From positions 1-64,000 of the forward strand of contig CACOPB010000001.1 in assembly GCA_902628965.1 (NCBI GenBank): a stretch of DNA of 64,000 nt, in the 5' to 3' direction. The position numbers were made by a program, and so were the translations under genes. Below are positions 48,119-57,880 of this stretch, piece after piece; position 1 is the first letter of the stretch; the number at the start of each line of letters is the position of its first letter. This DNA is from an uncultured Pelagibacteraceae bacterium (GTDB lineage: Bacteria; Pseudomonadota; Alphaproteobacteria; Pelagibacterales; Pelagibacteraceae). Under the pieces are notes generated by a model. It saw only the letters and a program-made list of their open reading frames with translations, had not been told where the DNA came from and did not search any database.

Positions 48119-48336
48119 AACCAACGAACCATACCTATAATTCCGGCTGTAGCATAAAAAAATTGTAAAAATAAAATTCCTTTATGGCCACCTCTGTAAG
48201 CCCAAATACCAATTAAGATTGCAGATAAAAGTAATAAACAAAAACCAAAAAATTCTATCCCTATATTTAAAGCTACAAACAAAGAATATAATATTGCAGT
48301 TATAACTCCTGTCCATTCAAAGATTTTATTACTCAT
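48115..48336 (-). CDS. Small membrane hypothetical protein
   Basis: 73 aa, two to three TM segments; overlaps photolyase-like stop. Confidence 0.55.
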   Translation of the reverse strand: MSNKIFEWTGVITAILYSLFVALNIGIEFFGFCLLLLSAILIGIWAYRGGHKGILFLQFFYATAGIIGMVRWF

Positions 48337-49052
48337 AAAAGTTTTTTAAAATTATTGTATAGAATTGTAGAATAGTTATTCATATCTTTCATGTTGTCAT
48401 TTGCAGATTTATCAAACTTTTCTAATGCATCACTACCAAGCTGATCCTCTAAAGCTTTTTTATACTCTGGAACACATCCCCACTCATTGACTGTAGTATC
48501 TTTAATTTCTATATGAAATTGAATTCCATAAGCGTGGCTTTGATATTTAAAAATTTGATATTTGGTTATTGGAGAAGATGCTAATAAAGTTACATCTTTA
48601 TTATTTTCGATACCTTGAACCTCATAAGAATGCCATTGTAAACTTTTAATAGTGTTAGGAAATTTTGAAAATAATTTATCATCCTGTTTATCTTTTAGGA
48701 AATTAATATTCATAATTCCAATTTCTGCTGGATTTGATTTAACTACTTTACCACCTACTACTTCTCCTAAAAGTTGACAACCTAAACAAAAACCTAAATA
48801 AGGTTTTTTTAATTCCACAACAAACTCTTTAATTTTTTTCTTTTCTTCAATTAACCATGGATATTGCTTTTCCATATATGTATCCATTGGACCACCCATA
48901 CAAAACATTCCATCAAATTTATTTAAATCCTCTGGTATTTTTTCACCTTCATCTAGTTCAATAGTGGTAAGTTTAAATCCATCAGCCAACATTAAATCTT
49001 TAATGTAACCTGGATCTTCTATTTTTATATGTTGAAGCACTATTATGTTCAC
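48333..49052 (-). CDS. Class I glutamine amidotransferase (GMP synthase-like)
   Basis: PYLGFCLGCQLLGEVVGG nucleophile elbow; YGIQFHIEI. Confidence 0.9.
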   Translation of the reverse strand: MNIIVLQHIKIEDPGYIKDLMLADGFKLTTIELDEGEKIPEDLNKFDGMFCMGGPMDTYMEKQYPWLIEEKKKIKEFVVELKKPYLGFCLGCQLLGEVVGGKVVKSNPAEIGIMNINFLKDKQDDKLFSKFPNTIKSLQWHSYEVQGIENNKDVTLLASSPITKYQIFKYQSHAYGIQFHIEIKDTTVNEWGCVPEYKKALEDQLGSDALEKFDKSANDNMKDMNNYSTILYNNFKKLL

Positions 49053-49099
49053 TAATTAAAGCTTAACTTAGAATAGTTATTTGAACAATTTAAATATTA

Positions 49100-49789
49100 C
49101 TATCTTGCAAGCTTTATAAAGATATCACCCATCCCAGTTTTTAAATTTTCTAAAGGGGTATTATTTCGGAATTCACAAAATCTTCCTGTTACTTGATGGC
49201 TATTAACAAAGTCTATATCATTTTTTTTACAACTTCTTCCTTCGTGTAATAAGCCTATTACTAATTTATCATTAAGACTATACACTTGATCATCGTTAAT
49301 TTTTTCACCGTCACAAAAATAATCCTTATTAACCCTATTTGGAAAATCTTTTTTATTGCAAGGATTTCTGATTGTGAAAACATAAAATTCTTTTAAACCA
49401 TCTAAAAATTTATGTTTCATTTTTTCAACTTCTGAATATTTCATAATATCGCATGAACAGGGAATACAGCATTTATAGTAATCACCACAAATTTTTTCCC
49501 CAGACTTACTTTCATTAGCATATATGAAATCTGGTTCAGCATTAGGATCAATTAACGATCCAGAAACAGCACAATATAATTTGTTAAATTCTTTGAAATC
49601 TTTGTAAGTTATTTCTTTATCGATTATATATTTAAAAAACATCGGTCCCCCTGCATTTCTATTTTGATCGGGAAATATTCTAGACCAATCGGCTATTAAC
49701 TCTTTATGATAATTTTTTTCCTCAGATATTGAGTCAAATTGAATTAATACGAAAAAAATTACTAAAAGTTTTAATAAATTTTTTTTCAT
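49100..49789 (-). CDS. Cys-rich secreted hypothetical protein
   Basis: Signal peptide; KICGDYYKCCIPCSCDIMKY. Confidence 0.65.
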   Translation of the reverse strand: MKKNLLKLLVIFFVLIQFDSISEEKNYHKELIADWSRIFPDQNRNAGGPMFFKYIIDKEITYKDFKEFNKLYCAVSGSLIDPNAEPDFIYANESKSGEKICGDYYKCCIPCSCDIMKYSEVEKMKHKFLDGLKEFYVFTIRNPCNKKDFPNRVNKDYFCDGEKINDDQVYSLNDKLVIGLLHEGRSCKKNDIDFVNSHQVTGRFCEFRNNTPLENLKTGMGDIFIKLAR

Positions 49790-51228
49790 TTTTGTTTTAC
49801 AATAATAGTTTGATTTAATGAATCAATTTTAATTATATCTTTACTTCCGTTAGTCCATTTTACTTCTACTTTAAAATCTTTTTCATTTTTTCTTATTCCA
49901 TAATGTGCCACAGGCTCCATTTGACACAAATAACCTGAACCAGAATCTATGGTTTTTGAATGTTTTCTTTGATTAGAAATCAATGTTACTGTTGCGCCTC
50001 TTGCTGGAGCGCCAAATTTGTTAATGGGTTTAATTCTTAAATATTTAGTTTGTTTATCGATTTTTGCTTTGTATAAAGTTAATGGTTGCTCTTTACTTTC
50101 ACCGCGCGAAACTAATAATTCTAAAATACCATCATTATCAATATCAGCAACTGCAGCTCCCGTACCATACCCATCAGCTTCTAAACCGGTTTCTAATTTT
50201 ATTTCCTCAAATTTTCCATTTTCTCTAATTTTAAATAGTTTATTTGGCTCAGCTATATTGTTCATAAAAACTTCATCGTAACCATCATTATCAAAGTCTG
50301 CAGATATTATTGTCCGAATTCTAGAAGGTTTATCAAATTTACTATTTCCTATATCTATAAACTGATTATCTTTTAAAACATAAGCTCTGTGATAACCCTG
50401 CCAATTTCCACTTATTATATCTAATCTTCCTCGATAAAGTATGTCTGATAGTGAAGTTCCTCTACCGTTCTGGATTACATCATCTACACGATAATTAAAT
50501 GCTAAGTCCTCAAAAACTCCATTATTATTTTTTAAAAGAAAATTTGCACCTCTTTCATTTGCTGCAAAAATATCAGATCTATCGGTTAAAATATGTCCTG
50601 AAACAACGGCCCTTCCACCTGTAACCTTATCTAAATTTAAATTAACTGATTTATCTTTAATCTTTTTGTTTTCGATTTCATAAAACCTTGTTGGGCCCCC
50701 ATAATTTGATACGTAAATACCATATTTGCCATCGCCTTTCCTATCCACACAAGCGACTGATCTGCCTGCTGTTAAATTTAAATCCTCTTTGTTTTTTTTA
50801 ATTTCAAACATATCTAAAAACTTACTTCCAACTAAATCTATGAGTCTGTCAGAATATTTTTTTGTTCCACTATAAGTATCTGTGTTAAGAAAATATATTT
50901 CTTCATATCCATCTCTATCAACGTCACATGCAGCAACACCAATTGTTTTTCTAGATTCATCGGAAAATATATTTTGATTAGCAATATTAAGTAATTTTCC
51001 ATTTTCATATGAGAGTGCTAAATTTGGATAACCAAATCCTGTAACTATAAATTCATACTTTCCATTTTGATCTATATCAGCGACAGAAATACCGTAGCTA
51101 AGTCTTTTTGGATTATCTGCAATTTTAGCAGTTATATCCTTAAAAAAATCAGCATTAACAATGTTTGGTATTATTAAAACTGATAAAAATATTATTTTTT
51201 TAAAAAAATTAGATAACTTAGTGTTCAT
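49786..51228 (-). CDS. FG-GAP/VCBS repeat protein with ASPIC/UnbV-like C-terminus
   Basis: Repeated DIDQNGKYEFIVTG, DFDNDGYDEVFMNN, DIDNDGILELLVSRG. Confidence 0.85.
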   Translation of the reverse strand: MNTKLSNFFKKIIFLSVLIIPNIVNADFFKDITAKIADNPKRLSYGISVADIDQNGKYEFIVTGFGYPNLALSYENGKLLNIANQNIFSDESRKTIGVAACDVDRDGYEEIYFLNTDTYSGTKKYSDRLIDLVGSKFLDMFEIKKNKEDLNLTAGRSVACVDRKGDGKYGIYVSNYGGPTRFYEIENKKIKDKSVNLNLDKVTGGRAVVSGHILTDRSDIFAANERGANFLLKNNNGVFEDLAFNYRVDDVIQNGRGTSLSDILYRGRLDIISGNWQGYHRAYVLKDNQFIDIGNSKFDKPSRIRTIISADFDNDGYDEVFMNNIAEPNKLFKIRENGKFEEIKLETGLEADGYGTGAAVADIDNDGILELLVSRGESKEQPLTLYKAKIDKQTKYLRIKPINKFGAPARGATVTLISNQRKHSKTIDSGSGYLCQMEPVAHYGIRKNEKDFKVEVKWTNGSKDIIKIDSLNQTIIVKQK

Positions 51229-51751
51229 TTTTATTTCTCTTATATTTTTTCATCCAATCATTAAATACCTTTATTGCACCACCCATATCTTTTGTTTTGT
51301 TTGGATGATTTTTGGCTCTGCCTAACATTGTTGAAACTACATTCACTTGATATTTGGCAGATCTATTTTTAATTGCATTAATCGTAAATAATGCTTTTTC
51401 TTTATTTTTAAATCCTAATCCATATGTTGTAGTTTTGGGATTATAATCTGAGTATAAAGATAGATTAATTGGTTTAATTTTTTTCCCTAATGGCATCTTG
51501 TCAATTATTTGAAAAACTAACCTATAGTTTAAATCATTCATTACTTTTTTTATTTTTCCATCAAAACCAATAAGATTTACTGAGAAAGGTTTGTTTTTAT
51601 TTGTCTTACAAATTAATTTCACATGTCGTTTGTGGAATTGCTTAATCTTACTTTGGTATATTTTTTTAACTTTTTGATGTGATTTATCCTTAAAGTTTGG
51701 CGTAATTACTAATAAAATCCTACTTTTCCATTTATACTTTTCCAAATTCAT
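51218..51751 (-). CDS. DUF4174-like protein
   Basis: KSRILLVITPNFKDKSHQKV; VNLIGFDGKIKKV; second half resembles an MGxxxxPIN motif region. Confidence 0.6.
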   Translation of the reverse strand: MNLEKYKWKSRILLVITPNFKDKSHQKVKKIYQSKIKQFHKRHVKLICKTNKNKPFSVNLIGFDGKIKKVMNDLNYRLVFQIIDKMPLGKKIKPINLSLYSDYNPKTTTYGLGFKNKEKALFTINAIKNRSAKYQVNVVSTMLGRAKNHPNKTKDMGGAIKVFNDWMKKYKRNKNEH

Positions 51752-51753
51752 AC

Positions 51754-51885
51754 TTAAATTTTTTTATTAGAGCATCTTTTTGAGCAGTATTTAACTCTGT
51801 CCCAATTAAGTTTCCATTTTTTCCTCCATTTAAATGGTCTGCTACAAACTAAACAAATTTTGGATGGCAAATTTTCTTTTTTCAC
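51754..51885 (-). CDS. DUF2256-like four-Cys mini-protein (43 aa, GTG start), not in ORF track
   Basis: (M)KKENLPSKICLVCSRPFKWRKKWKLNWDRVKYCSKRCSNKKI; GTG overlaps photolyase TAG by 1 nt. Confidence 0.85.
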   Translation of the reverse strand: MKKENLPSKICLVCSRPFKWRKKWKLNWDRVKYCSKRCSNKKI

Positions 51886-53372
51886 TACACAGTATTTTGT
51901 TTAATAAATTTTTCAGCTTCAGTTAAAATTAATTTTTTTCTATCTGGTTTCATTTTGTCAAAAATTCTTACCATCATTGATAGACGGGGATTTTTTAAAA
52001 AAAATTTTCTATTTCTGTCTATAAATCTCCAATAAAGTCCATCCATTGTGTTACACCACTCACCCTTTTTAAAATCCATCATTTTCATAAAGTATGCAGA
52101 TCCACAAATATAAGGTTTAGTTGCAAAAATTCCTCCATCATTAAATAGTCCCATACTAATATTTGGAACCATCACCCAATCTGAAGAGTCAGCAAACATT
52201 TCCATAAACCACTTATAAACAAATAATGGTTTGATCTCACAAAGGTTCATAATGTTTGATAAGATCATTAATCTTTCAATATGATGTGACCATGCATTAT
52301 TGACCGCATTTTTAATTGCATAATCCAATGGTGGAAGACCAGTTGATCCCTCATACCAAGAACTTTTCATTTTTCTATTATGTTTAAAAAAATTTCCATT
52401 TTCAATTTCTTTTGAATATGACTGATAAACTCCTCGCATAAATTCTCGCCATCCAATTACTTGACGAATGTAACCTTCTAAAGAATTCATTCTAATTTTA
52501 TTTTTTTTATGAAATTCTAAAACTTTTTGGATAACAAATTCAGGTGTAATTAAACCTAAATTTATATAAGGACTTAATGCACTATGAAATAGGATGTTAT
52601 CTTTTTGATCAACTGCATCCTCATAATCACCAAATAAATTTGATTTTTCTTTTATAAAAAAATTTAAAAGTTTGACAACATTATCGTATTCTGTTGCGAA
52701 CCAAAAATTGTCTGTACTTCCAGGATGATTTTTAAATTCTTTTTCAATAATAGGCTTTAGTTTTTTTGTGTGGGTTGTTTCATTAATTTTTGGCAATTTA
52801 GGAATCGAAATATTTTTTGGTAGTTTGTTTCTATTATCTTCATCGAAACTCCATTTACCTCCAATAGGATTACCATCTGAGCCCATCAGTATTCCAGATT
52901 TTTTTCTAACTTCTTTGTAAAAAGTTGCCATGAATGGTTTTTTTGATTTTGATAAATAATTTTTAAATTCTTCTCTAGAATTTAAAAACATAGGAGTTTG
53001 AACAATATTCCAATTTATTTTTTCTTTTTTTAGAAATTGTGAAATCTTTTTTTCAAAAAATTTATCCTCTACTTCAAAACTTGAAATTTCTTTTATTTTT
53101 TTTTGTGCGATTATTTTTTTTATTTTTTTTAAGTAATCATCACTAAATTCTTTATCTTCGATTTTAAGGTAATCTAATTTAAATTTATTTTTTCTTAACA
53201 CATCTGCATAAGAACGCATTGAGGATAAAAATAATAAAATTTTTTGTTTATGATGCTTTTCATAGGTGCATAAACCCTTGTCTTCTGCCATAAAAAACAG
53301 GTGGTCTTTTTTGAAGCGGTCGAGGTATTTTGTTGGAAATAATTGATTACCGAGTATAAAAAATAACTTCAT
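51885..53372 (-). CDS. Cryptochrome/photolyase family protein (COG3046-type)
   Basis: FFILGNQLFPTKYLDRFKKDHLFFMAED; GWREFMRGVY; DWVMVPNISMGLFNDGGIFATKPYICGSAYFMKM. Confidence 0.9.
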   Translation of the reverse strand: MKLFFILGNQLFPTKYLDRFKKDHLFFMAEDKGLCTYEKHHKQKILLFLSSMRSYADVLRKNKFKLDYLKIEDKEFSDDYLKKIKKIIAQKKIKEISSFEVEDKFFEKKISQFLKKEKINWNIVQTPMFLNSREEFKNYLSKSKKPFMATFYKEVRKKSGILMGSDGNPIGGKWSFDEDNRNKLPKNISIPKLPKINETTHTKKLKPIIEKEFKNHPGSTDNFWFATEYDNVVKLLNFFIKEKSNLFGDYEDAVDQKDNILFHSALSPYINLGLITPEFVIQKVLEFHKKNKIRMNSLEGYIRQVIGWREFMRGVYQSYSKEIENGNFFKHNRKMKSSWYEGSTGLPPLDYAIKNAVNNAWSHHIERLMILSNIMNLCEIKPLFVYKWFMEMFADSSDWVMVPNISMGLFNDGGIFATKPYICGSAYFMKMMDFKKGEWCNTMDGLYWRFIDRNRKFFLKNPRLSMMVRIFDKMKPDRKKLILTEAEKFIKQNTV

Positions 53373-53399
53373 AGTTAAATATAACTAATAAAAATTTTT

Positions 53400-54110
53400 A
53401 TGTCAGAAAAATATGTAATTTTTGGTGCGACAGGTTCTATTGGATCAAGTTTGGCTGATCAATTAAAAAACTCTGGAAATGATATTCATTTAGTTGCAAG
53501 AAATGAAAGTGAACTTAGTCCTATATCTAAAAAACTTGGATGTTCATATACTATTGCAGATGTTTTAGAGGAAGGTTTTATTGAAAAAGTTAAATCAGAT
53601 ATTTCTGAAATTAAAGGCCTGGCTTATTGTGTAGGTTCTATTGATCTAAAACCATTAAGAATGGTAAGCGAACAAGACTTTCAAAAATGTATGAAACTTA
53701 ATCTTTATTCTGCTGTAGAGGCTATTAAAGGATTTCAAGAAAGCTTAAAAAAGAATAAAGGTTCGATAGTATTATTTTCTACTGTTGCTGCCCAAAGAGG
53801 ATTTACTAATCATGCAATAATAGCTTCAACAAAAGCAGCTGTAGAGGGTTTAACAGTTTCTTTAGCAGCTGAATTTGCCCCAAATATAAGAGTAAACTGT
53901 GTTGCTCCAAGTTTGACTAAATCTAAAATTGCAGAACCAATGTTAAAAAATGCTGCATTAGCTGAAGGGATCGCAAAAGCACATCCCCTTAAAAGATTAG
54001 GTGAAGGAAAGGATTCGGCAGCTCTTGCTAAATTCTTGCTAACGGAAGATAGTTCTTGGGTTACAGGCCAAGTAATTGCTGTAGACGGTGGCAGATCTAA
54101 ACTTTCATAG
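53400..54110 (+). CDS. Short-chain dehydrogenase/reductase
   Basis: IFGATGSIGSSLADQL; C-terminal SSWVTGQVIAVDGGRS; lacks a clear canonical YxxxK. Confidence 0.88.
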   Translation: MSEKYVIFGATGSIGSSLADQLKNSGNDIHLVARNESELSPISKKLGCSYTIADVLEEGFIEKVKSDISEIKGLAYCVGSIDLKPLRMVSEQDFQKCMKLNLYSAVEAIKGFQESLKKNKGSIVLFSTVAAQRGFTNHAIIASTKAAVEGLTVSLAAEFAPNIRVNCVAPSLTKSKIAEPMLKNAALAEGIAKAHPLKRLGEGKDSAALAKFLLTEDSSWVTGQVIAVDGGRSKLS

Positions 54111-54111
54111 A

Positions 54112-55179
54112 GTGATCAAGTATTTTTTATCGATATTTTTCTTTTTTTTATTTTTATCAAAAAGTTATTCTGAGAATTTCACTTTTCAAAAATTAGTAGA
54201 TTTAAATGATCCATGGGGATCATCTTTTATAAACAATGAAGAGCTTATTATTACTGAGAAAACTGGAAAAATAAAGATAGTAAATATTATTTCTAAACAA
54301 GTTCATGAAGTTGAGCATAACTTAAATTATTTTGTCCATGGCCAGGGGGGTTTGCTCGATATTATTTATCAAAACGATGCCTTATGGATTTCTTACTCTG
54401 AAAATAGAGGTGATTGGAAAACTAGTACCTCTATTGCAAAAGCTAAATTAAATAAAAAAAAATTAGATTTTAAAAATATATTTCAAGCTGAACCACCAAT
54501 AGAATCTGGCTATCATTTTGGATCAAGGCTAGCAATTAAAGATAATTATCTTTTTGCATCTGCAGGTGAAAGAGGACAAGGAATGATTGCTCAAGATCCT
54601 ACAAAACATGCTGGAAGCATAATTAGAATTCATATTGATGGAAGTATACCAAAAGATAATCCAAAGTTTGATGGTAAATCCAATTGGTTACCAGAAATAT
54701 ACCAAATTGGGGTTCGTAATCCCCAAGGTTTAACTTTATCTCCTTTTGATGGGAAAATTTATATAAGTAATCACGGTGCAAAGGGTGGTGATTGGTTTGG
54801 GGAAGTAAAAAAGGGAGAAAATTATGGTTGGAAAATTTTAGGTTGGGGAGGTACGAATTACTCAGGATCTAAAATTGGACCTAAATGGAAACCAGGATTT
54901 ACAAAGGCAATTAAGTACTGGGTACCATCTATAGCTACAAGTGCAATAACTATTTATGAGGGAAAAGAGTTTAGTGAGTGGAATGGGCAAGCACTTATTA
55001 CTTCACTAAAAGATAAATCGTTAAGAAAACTAAATTTTAAAAATTTATCAAACGTAGAGGAAATAATTATTTTTAAAGACAAAATTGGAAGAATTAGAGA
55101 TATTCAGGTACACCCAAGTAATGGTAAAATTTATTTTCTTGCGGGAAATAGTTTGTGGTTAATGGATAAACAAAAATAG
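54112..55179 (+). CDS. PQQ-dependent sugar dehydrogenase (Yli/soluble GDH family), GTG start preferred
   Basis: Signal peptide; LNDPWGSSFI; IYQIGVRNPQGLTLSPFDGKIYISNHGAKGGDWFGEVKKGENYGWK. Confidence 0.88.
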   Translation: MIKYFLSIFFFFLFLSKSYSENFTFQKLVDLNDPWGSSFINNEELIITEKTGKIKIVNIISKQVHEVEHNLNYFVHGQGGLLDIIYQNDALWISYSENRGDWKTSTSIAKAKLNKKKLDFKNIFQAEPPIESGYHFGSRLAIKDNYLFASAGERGQGMIAQDPTKHAGSIIRIHIDGSIPKDNPKFDGKSNWLPEIYQIGVRNPQGLTLSPFDGKIYISNHGAKGGDWFGEVKKGENYGWKILGWGGTNYSGSKIGPKWKPGFTKAIKYWVPSIATSAITIYEGKEFSEWNGQALITSLKDKSLRKLNFKNLSNVEEIIIFKDKIGRIRDIQVHPSNGKIYFLAGNSLWLMDKQK

Positions 55180-55180
55180 A

Positions 55181-56164
55181 ATGAAAGAAAGACCTTATCA
55201 TCATTTACCAGATGGTACTTTTAGAAACCCAAAAGGATCACCAGTAATCATATCTAGGTCAGCAAAATTCTCCTATAGAACTTTTAGTAAATTAAGAAAA
55301 AAAGTTGATCTAAATTATCCTACAGAACATGTGGTTGAGAAAAAAAAAGTCCTTGAAAACTTAGAAAAATATAAAGACGATGATTATATTGCTTGGATTG
55401 GTCATGCAACATTCCTTATAAAAATAGGACAAACGACAATCATAACTGACCCTGTATTTTCTAAAAATGCTGGACCACTTATTTTTGGTCCAAAAAGATT
55501 TACTAATCCTGCAATAAAATTAAATGAGATACCTAAAACAGATATATTTTTACTAACTCACAATCATTATGATCATCAGGATATGTCAACCATTAGAAAT
55601 TTTCCTTTTAAGGATGCAAAAGTATTAACACCTCTAAATCTTGGTAAATATTTTAAAAGATACAAAGATGTAAACGAAATGGATTGGTATGATCAACAAA
55701 TTATAAATGAAAATTTAAAAATCTCTTTACTTCCAGCAGTTCATTGGTCAAAGAGAAGTTTAACAGATACAAATAAAACTTTGTGGGGCAATTTTTTAAT
55801 AGAATATAAAAATAAGAAAATTTTATTTGCATGTGATACAGGATATGGAGAAATTTACAAAGAGTTAGGGAAAAAATATGGTCCAATAGATCTTACGATG
55901 ATTAATATTGGGGCTTATAATTTTAAACCAATGTTTGATAAAACTATCTATCACACTACACCAGAGGAGGCATTGAATGTTGCACAAGATTTAAAAAGTA
56001 AAAAAGTGCTAGGAATGCATTGGGGAACATTTGTTTTATCATTTGAGCCAATTATGGAACCTCCAATTAGATTTAAAGATAATGCAGAAAATTATGGATT
56101 TAAAAAAAGTGATGCTATTACTTTTAAAATTGGAGAAGTTAGTCCTTTAAATAAAATTTTATAA
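55181..56164 (+). CDS. MBL-fold metallo-hydrolase (NAPE-PLD/UlaG-like)
   Basis: WIGHATFLIKIG; LLTHNHYDHQD; VLGMHWGTF. Confidence 0.9.
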   Translation: MKERPYHHLPDGTFRNPKGSPVIISRSAKFSYRTFSKLRKKVDLNYPTEHVVEKKKVLENLEKYKDDDYIAWIGHATFLIKIGQTTIITDPVFSKNAGPLIFGPKRFTNPAIKLNEIPKTDIFLLTHNHYDHQDMSTIRNFPFKDAKVLTPLNLGKYFKRYKDVNEMDWYDQQIINENLKISLLPAVHWSKRSLTDTNKTLWGNFLIEYKNKKILFACDTGYGEIYKELGKKYGPIDLTMINIGAYNFKPMFDKTIYHTTPEEALNVAQDLKSKKVLGMHWGTFVLSFEPIMEPPIRFKDNAENYGFKKSDAITFKIGEVSPLNKIL

Positions 56165-57085
56165 AGTTAAATACTTAATTGCAAAGAATATAGTTCCTAT
56201 AGATGCAATAGTAGATACAAAGATAGCTTTTATTATATTTTCAGGACTTACATTATATGCGGAACATAAAACTATAGCTGTAACTCCACAAGGTGCAACA
56301 CTCACAAAAAAAGCGCCTGGTATTTCAACTGGCAATCCTGCATTAAAAAACAAAAGTCCAATCAATAATAAAATAATTGGGGAAATAATTAATTTTAAAA
56401 TTGATATAGATACAGATAACTTATTAATTACATTTTCGGTATAAAATGAAAGAATTATACCAATTGCAAACAATCCAACTGGCGAAACACATGCTGCAAG
56501 TTTAGATAAAGTATACTCGATTGGTGTTTGATCAATATTTAAATTTAATAATAAAAACAATAAACCCATCATTATTGAAAGAATAAATGGATTTAAGAGT
56601 AAATTTTTAATAAATGTAAATAAATTTACATTTTTTTTTGTCGATAATTCTAAAAAAAAAGCGATTACAGACAATAATATTACTCCATCCATTAATATAA
56701 TACTTGCAACTTGTGTAATTACATTTTGTTGAAAATAAATTTCTGTTATTGGCAAGAGTAAAGTCACATGGTTTGATAATGCAACTGTTAAAGCCCAAAT
56801 AATAGACTCTGGGATTGATCTTTTAAAATATTTCGAAGTAATTAAATAAGCAATAATTCCGCATATTGATTGCATAATTAAATAAGAGAGAATTTGTTTA
56901 AAATCTACTTGTCCAATCTCATTTTGTGCAATTAACTTAATTATCAATGCTGGGACAGCAATATAAAATAGGAAAAGATTTAAAATTTTAGCATGACCAA
57001 GATCTAAGACTTTTAATTTACCAAATATAAAGCCCAAAAAAGTAATAAATATAAAAGGAGTAAGTCCCAAAAAAATTGTGAACAT
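56159..57085 (-). CDS. AEC (auxin efflux carrier) family transporter
   Basis: 10-TM; ALTVALSNHVTLLLPITEIYF; AAC..PVGLFAIGIIL. Confidence 0.87.
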   Translation of the reverse strand: MFTIFLGLTPFIFITFLGFIFGKLKVLDLGHAKILNLFLFYIAVPALIIKLIAQNEIGQVDFKQILSYLIMQSICGIIAYLITSKYFKRSIPESIIWALTVALSNHVTLLLPITEIYFQQNVITQVASIILMDGVILLSVIAFFLELSTKKNVNLFTFIKNLLLNPFILSIMMGLLFLLLNLNIDQTPIEYTLSKLAACVSPVGLFAIGIILSFYTENVINKLSVSISILKLIISPIILLLIGLLFFNAGLPVEIPGAFFVSVAPCGVTAIVLCSAYNVSPENIIKAIFVSTIASIGTIFFAIKYLTL

Positions 57086-57088
57086 AGA

Positions 57089-57880
57089 TTATTTGATTGT
57101 TATTCTGTGCATTATTCTATTTCCTTTAAAAGGTGTCGCCTGATGTAGCATAGATCTGTTGTCCCATATAGCCAATTGATTTTTCTCCCAAGGAAGTGAG
57201 AACTGAAATTTTTTTTTAATTTGATGATTGAATAAAAATTTTTTTAATTTCTTCTGACTTTTAATCTTTGAGCTAAAACCAACAAAATGTCCTGGACTAC
57301 AATAAATCGAATGTTTTGAGCCTATTTTCTTAATTATCTTATGTGAAGATTTAAGTTCTTTAATATTTTTTCCTTTTTCTTTTACTCTTTCCTTAGTTGT
57401 TATTGAAATTGGTCCTTCAGAGGAATATTTGCCTTTGATTGTTTTGAATTTCTTTTTTATTGAATTTGGTAACTCTTCATAAGCAAGATATTGAGAACAA
57501 AATTCTGTATTTGCTTTTCCTTTTTTTGGTACAAGTATTGAGAACAGCATAGTAAATCTTGGTGGTTTTTTTGTATAAATTGAGTCTGTGTGAAATTGTT
57601 CACCAAAACTTGGGCCTTTATCGGTTGATTTTCTTTGTACAACTGTAATTTGAGGAAATCTTTTATTTAAACCTTTTAGTCTTGGATAAGTTGCTAATTT
57701 TCCAAAATGTTTAGCAAACTTAATATAAAGTTTAGAGGTCAATTTTTGATTTCTAAAATATATCATTCCATATCTATTTAGCGCTTTCTTGATTGCAGAA
57801 ATTTCTTCATTTGAAATATCTTTTAAATTTAAAATTATTTCTGCTCCGATATTTTTTTTATTAGATATTATCTCAAGCAT
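57089..57880 (-). CDS. TauD/TfdA-family dioxygenase
   Basis: GMIYFRNQKLT; EQFHTDSIYTKKPPRFTML; WDNRSMLHQATPFKGNRIMHRITI. Confidence 0.88.
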   Translation of the reverse strand: MLEIISNKKNIGAEIILNLKDISNEEISAIKKALNRYGMIYFRNQKLTSKLYIKFAKHFGKLATYPRLKGLNKRFPQITVVQRKSTDKGPSFGEQFHTDSIYTKKPPRFTMLFSILVPKKGKANTEFCSQYLAYEELPNSIKKKFKTIKGKYSSEGPISITTKERVKEKGKNIKELKSSHKIIKKIGSKHSIYCSPGHFVGFSSKIKSQKKLKKFLFNHQIKKKFQFSLPWEKNQLAIWDNRSMLHQATPFKGNRIMHRITIK

